A DNA stretch of 21,284 nt, from NCBI GenBank assembly GCA_002700865.1, contig PAFB01000084.1, forward strand, positions 1-21,284, written 5' to 3'. The notes below the pieces were generated by a model, which had not been told where the DNA came from, did no database searches, and worked only from the letters and a program-made list of their open reading frames with translations. Every line of letters starts with the position of its first letter. The first letter of the stretch is position 1. Shown piece by piece: positions 15,574 to 21,284 of this stretch. The DNA is from Rhodospirillaceae bacterium. Lineage in GTDB: Bacteria; Pseudomonadota; Alphaproteobacteria; UBA7985. A program made the position numbers and the translations under genes.

Positions 15574-17215
15574 GGCGACCAAGACCCCATCTCCCCTGCT
15601 GCTCGATATGAAGAACATTTGTATCGAAGGCTTTGCCGATGAACGCTGGCACCCGATTATCAAGGGCGTAGACCTGCAGCTTAATCGCGGTGAGGTGCTC
15701 GGCCTGATCGGGGAAAGCGGCGCGGGCAAGTCAACGCTGGGCAAAGCGGCCATGGGTTACACCCAGCCCGGGTGTCGCATTACCCAGGGCGAGGTTTGGT
15801 TCGACGGGCAGGACCTTGCCCAAGCCAAAACGCGGGAAAAGCGGGCTATCTGGGGGACGCGCATATCGTACGTCGCCCAATCCGCCGCGGCTTCATTCAA
15901 CCCTGCGCACCGGCTGATCGATCAAACCATCCGCGCGTCCAAGCGGCTGAGTGATCGCAACGAAGCCGAACTGCGCCGGGACGCCATCGAGCTGTTTGAC
16001 GCGCTTAACCTGCCTGAACCTGAGACCATCGGCCAGCGCTACCCGCATCAGGTATCGGGCGGTCAGTTGCAGCGGGTAATGACGGCCATGGCCATGTCCT
16101 CACTCCCCGATCTGATCATCTTCGATGAGCCGACAACGGCGCTCGATGTGACCACGCAGGTCGAAGTCCTCGCCTCGATCCGTAACATTGTCAGCCAGTT
16201 CAACACAGCAGCGATCTACATCACCCATGATCTCGCCGTCGTGGCTCAAATGGCGGATCGGATCAAAGTGCTGCGCTATGGCGAGGAAGTCGAGCAGGCC
16301 GACACCCGAACCATGCTATCCGACCCCAAGCAGGACTATACCAAGTCGCTGTGGTCGGTTCGCTCGCTGGAAAAGCCAGGGCATGCCAGCGACGATGTCC
16401 TGCTGGCCATCGAAAATATCGATGCTGCGTACGGCACGGCAAAGGTGCTGCACGACGTCTCAATCAAGCTGCCGCGCGGGCGTACTGTGGCGGTGGTGGG
16501 CGAGTCCGGTTCCGGCAAGTCAACCGCGGCCCGGGTCATCACCGGACTGCTGCCGCAGTCAAAGGGCAGCGTCACTTTTGATGGCCAAGCACTTCCCCCC
16601 AAGCTGTCCAACCGATCCAAGGAGCAACTCCGCCGGATCCAGATGATTTACCAGATGGCCGATACGGCGATGAACCCGCGACAGACAGTTGGGCAGATCA
16701 TCGGGCGACCCCTGGAATTCTACCTTGGTCTGCGCGGCAAGGAGCAAGAGCGACGGGTGATCGAACTGCTCGAAATGATCGAACTCGACGCCAGCTTTTA
16801 CGACCGCCTGCCCGACGAGCTCTCAGGCGGGCAGAAGCAGCGCATTTGCATCGCCCGTGCTTTGGCCGCTGAGCCAGATATTATTATCTGCGACGAGGTG
16901 ACATCGGCACTGGATCAAATCGTGCAGGAAGGCATTCTGAACCTGCTGCAACGCTTGCAGAACGAATTTGGCATCGCCTATTTGTTCATCACCCACGACA
17001 TCGCGACCGTGCGCGCCATCTCTGATGAAATCGTAGTTATGTGGCAGGGTAAGGTCGTTGAACAAGGGATGAAAAACGAAATCCTCTCGCCGCCGCACCC
17101 TGCCTATTCAGAGCTGCTGCTGTCATCGGTGCCTGAGATGAACCCCGACTGGCTCGATACCCTGCTGACACGCCGGGAAGCCGGTGGCGAGGGTGTGATC
17201 AAGGCTCAGGACTGA
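15566..17215 (+). CDS. Dipeptide/opine ABC transporter ATP-binding protein, double-domain (DppD-DppF fusion type)
   Basis: Cytoplasmic ATPase of 549 residues with two ABC domains in one chain, equivalent to separate DppD and DppF. Domain 1: Walker A GESGAGKST (49-57), signature SGGQLQR (near 169), Walker B LIIFDEPTTALD, H-loop ITHDLA. Domain 2: Walker A GESGSGKST (near 311), signature LSGGQKQR (near 418), Walker B IIICDEVTSALD, H-loop ITHDIA. The NPRQTVGQIIGRPLE segment after the second Q-loop fits DppF/GsiA-like ATPases. The frame opens at 15530, but the ATG at 15566 starts the conserved sequence and overlaps the permease stop (15571-15573). It is the last gene of the ABC operon and converges on the PhyH-family gene. 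Confidence 0.93.
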   Translation: MSEATKTPSPLLLDMKNICIEGFADERWHPIIKGVDLQLNRGEVLGLIGESGAGKSTLGKAAMGYTQPGCRITQGEVWFDGQDLAQAKTREKRAIWGTRISYVAQSAAASFNPAHRLIDQTIRASKRLSDRNEAELRRDAIELFDALNLPEPETIGQRYPHQVSGGQLQRVMTAMAMSSLPDLIIFDEPTTALDVTTQVEVLASIRNIVSQFNTAAIYITHDLAVVAQMADRIKVLRYGEEVEQADTRTMLSDPKQDYTKSLWSVRSLEKPGHASDDVLLAIENIDAAYGTAKVLHDVSIKLPRGRTVAVVGESGSGKSTAARVITGLLPQSKGSVTFDGQALPPKLSNRSKEQLRRIQMIYQMADTAMNPRQTVGQIIGRPLEFYLGLRGKEQERRVIELLEMIELDASFYDRLPDELSGGQKQRICIARALAAEPDIIICDEVTSALDQIVQEGILNLLQRLQNEFGIAYLFITHDIATVRAISDEIVVMWQGKVVEQGMKNEILSPPHPAYSELLLSSVPEMNPDWLDTLLTRREAGGEGVIKAQD

Positions 17216-17264
17216 CCACCCTGCCGGCCTGCCCCCCTGCCTGCCGGTCTCCCTACTGCTGGGC
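17216..17264. other. C-rich gap between convergent genes
   Basis: The 49 bases between the ATPase and oxygenase stops are mostly C on the plus strand, with repeated CTGCC/CCGG words. No good hairpin with a T-run is present. The minus strand carries many GG to GGGGGG runs (complement of 17217-17256) and might form a G-quadruplex, which is inference. Confidence 0.3.
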
Positions 17265-18113
17265 TCAGACCGCCGGGGGCAGCTGTCCGGGTTTGTGAGG
17301 CATGATGATTTGTTGCTGCGTTGGTGTGAGCCGGTTCAGCAGCGCTTCTGAGGGCCGATAGGGGTGGCGAAAAAAGCCCCAGCTTGGCCCGTAACGGTAA
17401 ACCGCAATCCGTCGCTGTCCGGCGTTCACGCGTGCCGCTGATCCATGCATGATTGAGTCGACAAAAACCAGCGCGTCGCCCGCCTGCATGTGAACCTCGA
17501 TAGCGCCGGTGATGCCATCGACCGACGTGGCCTGATCCGCCATCGCGGCTGTGGCGTACTCAGGGTGCGGGATGTTGGATTTATGGCTACCCGGGATCAA
17601 CATAGTGGCCCCATCGCCGGGTCCGATATCGCGGAAGGCCATGAGCACGTTGACCTGCCCGCAATGGAAGCGGCCATCGTGGTAGCGAAACTGGCACCGC
17701 GTCACGCGCTTGTCCCCGCCGGAGTGCAGGCCAATCGCCTGACCCTGTTCGCGAATGTTGGCGAAGTTCTCGTCGATGAAAATGGGGCCGTGATTGCAAT
17801 CAAAGTTCGGCTCATCCGTGCCGATGAAGTGGATCACCTTGTTGATCCAGGCCGGATGATCAATCAAGCGCTCAAACGCTGGTCCCGCCTCGTAAATCTG
17901 CTGCAGATTCAGCCCCTCGTGGCTACCGGTAAAGTTATGGCCGTGCACCCGCCCACGCCACTCACCCGGCTGGCAGTCCTGCATACTGTCGAGCACGGCA
18001 TTACAGTCCGCGACTTCATCCTCCGACAACGCCTGCCTGAGAACGATGAAGCCGTTGAGATCGAAAAGGTAGCGGTCAAGGTCGCTGAGGGTGTGAGAGG
18101 GCAAGTTGTTCAT
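17265..18113 (-). CDS. Phytanoyl-CoA dioxygenase (PhyH) family Fe(II)/2-oxoglutarate oxygenase
   Basis: Probable non-heme iron oxygenase of 282 residues. An N-terminal LFDLNGFIVLRQALSEDEV stretch is the usual PhyH opening. The jelly-roll core shows VNVLMAFRDIGPGDGATMLIPGSHKS (near 154-179), GDALVFVDSIMHG with the distal iron His at 223, and Arg235 in AGQRRIAVYR, which would bind 2-oxoglutarate. The first iron-ligand position reads LHSGG: His130 followed two residues later by Gly132 rather than the usual Asp. The frame extends to 18272, but homology begins at the ATG at 18113, preceded by a weak AAGG. A TATATATATA tract lies 36-46 bases upstream. It is convergent with the peptide/opine-type ABC operon and may oxidise an imported solute. 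Substrate unknown. Confidence 0.82.
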   Translation of the reverse strand: MNNLPSHTLSDLDRYLFDLNGFIVLRQALSEDEVADCNAVLDSMQDCQPGEWRGRVHGHNFTGSHEGLNLQQIYEAGPAFERLIDHPAWINKVIHFIGTDEPNFDCNHGPIFIDENFANIREQGQAIGLHSGGDKRVTRCQFRYHDGRFHCGQVNVLMAFRDIGPGDGATMLIPGSHKSNIPHPEYATAAMADQATSVDGITGAIEVHMQAGDALVFVDSIMHGSAARVNAGQRRIAVYRYGPSWGFFRHPYRPSEALLNRLTPTQQQIIMPHKPGQLPPAV

Positions 18114-18149
18114 GATCAAACCTTGAGACAAAGAAACGGTGCTGGCTCG

Positions 18150-18159
18150 TATATATATA
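18150..18159 (-). promoter_or_regulatory. Candidate -10 region of the PhyH-family gene
   Basis: A pure TATATATATA tract stands alone in GC-rich surroundings, 36 bases upstream of the oxygenase start. It could act as a -10 box on the minus strand. No good -35 is found at 16-18 bases (CAAACC at 17), so an activator-dependent promoter or no promoter at all remain possible. Confidence 0.25.
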
Positions 18160-18323
18160 GTGGGGTGAAGCCTTACGGTTTGTCGGATGAGAATGCGAAA
18201 CGGGCTGTCGCAAATTGTCCAAAATGCTCCTTTGATCCGTCGTCTGTTTCGGTAGCATGGCGGCAAACTCATCCCATCAGTGATCGACAGAATTCAAGTT
18301 AAACACGCAGGCGCCAATATCGG

Positions 18324-18352
18324 TTGAAATAGATCATCAATTTACAGATAAT
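18324..18352 (+). promoter_or_regulatory. Sigma70-like promoter of lemA
   Basis: TTGAAA (18324-18329) and GATAAT (18347-18352) are separated by exactly 17 bases; each differs from consensus at one base. Transcription would start near 18359, giving a 5' leader of about 27 bases that includes the AAGGAAGG ribosome-binding site before ATG 18386. Confidence 0.62.
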
Positions 18353-18385
18353 TACTGTCGCAAATGCAAAGGAAGGACTGAAGTA

Positions 18386-18951
18386 ATGGTCAATGCGATC
18401 GTGATTATTTTGGTGATCATTCTTGGTATTATTGCAATCGCTTTAGTTGGCGCGATTCTGGTTTACAACGGGCTGGTCACGAAGCGCAATTTGGTCAGTG
18501 AAGGCTGGAGCGGGATTGAAGTGCAGTTACGCCGGCGGTTCAATCTGGTCGAGAACCTCGTCACAACCGTCAAAGGGTACGCTAGCCACGAAACCGACGT
18601 GCTGGAAAAAGTCACGAACCTGCGCACCGCAATCCACAGCGACGACCCAGCGGCACGCGGCGCAGCAGAAGCGCAGGTCAGCGGCGCTCTGGCGAACATC
18701 TTTGCGGTGGCGGAAGGTTATCCTGAACTCAAAGCCGACACCAATTTTCTGCAGCTCCAGACCGAGCTGAGCGACATTGAAGACCACATCCAGAAGGCCC
18801 GGCGCTATTACAATGGTTCAGTGCGCGACTTTAACATCGCCTGCGAGACCTTTCCTTCAGTCCTCATCGCGCAATCAATGGGCTTCAATCCAGCGACCTT
18901 CTTTGAACTGGAGAGCGACGCGGAGCGGCAAGCGCCCAAGGTGGACTTTTC

Positions 18952-18955
<4 letters not shown>
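18386..18955 (+). CDS. lemA: LemA family protein
   Basis: Membrane-anchored helical protein of 189 residues. One N-terminal TM helix (residues 4-27) is followed by the LemA core: YNGLVTKRNLVSEGWSGIEVQLRRRFNLVENLVTTVKGYASHE is the family hallmark. The later YPELKADTNFLQLQTELSDIEDHIQKARRYYNGSVRDFN is the second conserved block, and the chain ends in PSVLIAQSMGFNPATFFE. Family function is poorly defined; bacterial LemA genes often sit beside DUF2207 or TPM-domain membrane protein genes, as here. AAGGAAGG precedes the ATG, and a sigma70-like promoter lies at 18324-18352. Its stop overlaps the DUF2207 start (ATGA), so the two are translationally coupled. Confidence 0.95.
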
Positions 18956-21003
<2,048 letters not shown>

Positions 21004-21047
21004 TCAGAGCCAGCCAGCCAACATCAGCGGCAAATCCACGCTTAAGG

Positions 21048-21284
21048 TCAGCTGAGAATCTTAGGCAGGTCGGCAACCGTATCAATGACAAAATCCGCCC
21101 CAGCCGCCTCCAGCATCGCCGTTGCAGAAGCGCGGTGATGCTCCACCTCCTCATCCGACAATGCAGCCAGTTCTTCGACCCTAAGCCCAACATGGTTCCC
21201 GCTCAGCGCAATGCCCACAGTGGGGCAGCCCGCAGCGACGCCTTCGGCTATTCCCGGCGCGGTGTCGTCGACCTTGACCACGGC
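21048..21284 (-). CDS. phnX: Phosphonoacetaldehyde hydrolase, C-terminal part (partial at window edge)
   Basis: The 78 visible residues match the C-terminal end of PhnX, a HAD-superfamily enzyme that splits phosphonoacetaldehyde into acetaldehyde and phosphate in 2-aminoethylphosphonate degradation. VKVDDTAPGIAEGVAAGCPTVGIALSGN contains the HAD motif with the paired Asp that help bind Mg2+. ADFVIDTVADLPKIL is the characteristic family ending. The gene continues beyond 21284, so the nucleophile motif and Lys of the active site are not visible. It is convergent with the DUF2207 gene, 44 bases from stop to stop. A phnW transaminase gene would be the expected neighbour outside the window. Confidence 0.85.
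   Translation of the reverse strand, partial: AVVKVDDTAPGIAEGVAAGCPTVGIALSGNHVGLRVEELAALSDEEVEHHRASATAMLEAAGADFVIDTVADLPKILS

Noticed and set aside
17490..18302. Plus-strand open frame of 270 codons opposite the PhyH-family gene
   Set aside because: It is antisense to a gene with clear PhyH motifs, runs past that gene's start and lacks protein-family features.

Overview
This window looks like chromosomal DNA from a marine, heterotrophic alphaproteobacterium. The base composition is moderately GC-rich, genes are tightly packed, and ABC importers for small organic solutes dominate. It also carries a proteorhodopsin, a betaine-type importer, amide-hydrolysing enzymes and the end of a phosphonate-degradation gene. 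I cannot assign a genus; a proteorhodopsin-bearing SAR116-like or roseobacter-like lineage would fit, but that is inference. No tRNA, rRNA, CRISPR array, insertion sequence, phage gene or integration site was seen.

Left part (1-4.3 kb): a glycine betaine/choline-type periplasmic binding protein (minus strand) is divergent from its ATPase (plus strand). The ATPase overlaps an MFS transporter gene by 8 bp, and a perfect 20-bp palindrome covers the junction. No permease for this ABC system lies in the window; it may lie beyond the left edge. A DMT/EamA exporter converges on the MFS gene.

Centre-left (4.3-9.1 kb): an amidase-signature amidase (minus, upstream of the DMT gene) is divergent from a YtcJ-type metal-dependent amidohydrolase. 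A histidine-rich membrane hydroxylase of the fatty acid hydroxylase superfamily follows. A small SAM-methyltransferase-like gene converges on the hydroxylase.

Rhodopsin locus (9.09-10.19 kb): a stand-alone proteorhodopsin gene has the proton-pump D/T/E motif, the retinal lysine and Gln at the spectral-tuning position (predicted blue-absorbing). It has a near-perfect Shine-Dalgarno, its own strong terminator, and an AT-rich upstream region with a repeated ATACATT motif. No retinal or carotenoid synthesis gene is recognisable nearby.

Right-centre (10.2-18.1 kb): an FAD-dependent oxidoreductase is divergent from a complete peptide/opine-type ABC importer: Tat-type binding protein, two permeases and a double-domain ATPase. 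The permease and ATPase genes overlap and are probably translationally coupled, and a very stable UUCG hairpin separates the binding protein gene from the permeases. A PhyH-family Fe(II)/2-oxoglutarate oxygenase converges on this operon. Together these look like an import-and-oxidise module for an unidentified small molecule.

Right end (18.1-21.3 kb): a lemA-DUF2207 membrane-protein pair sits behind a good sigma70-like promoter. It is followed on the opposite strand by the C-terminal end of phosphonoacetaldehyde hydrolase (phnX), cut by the window edge.
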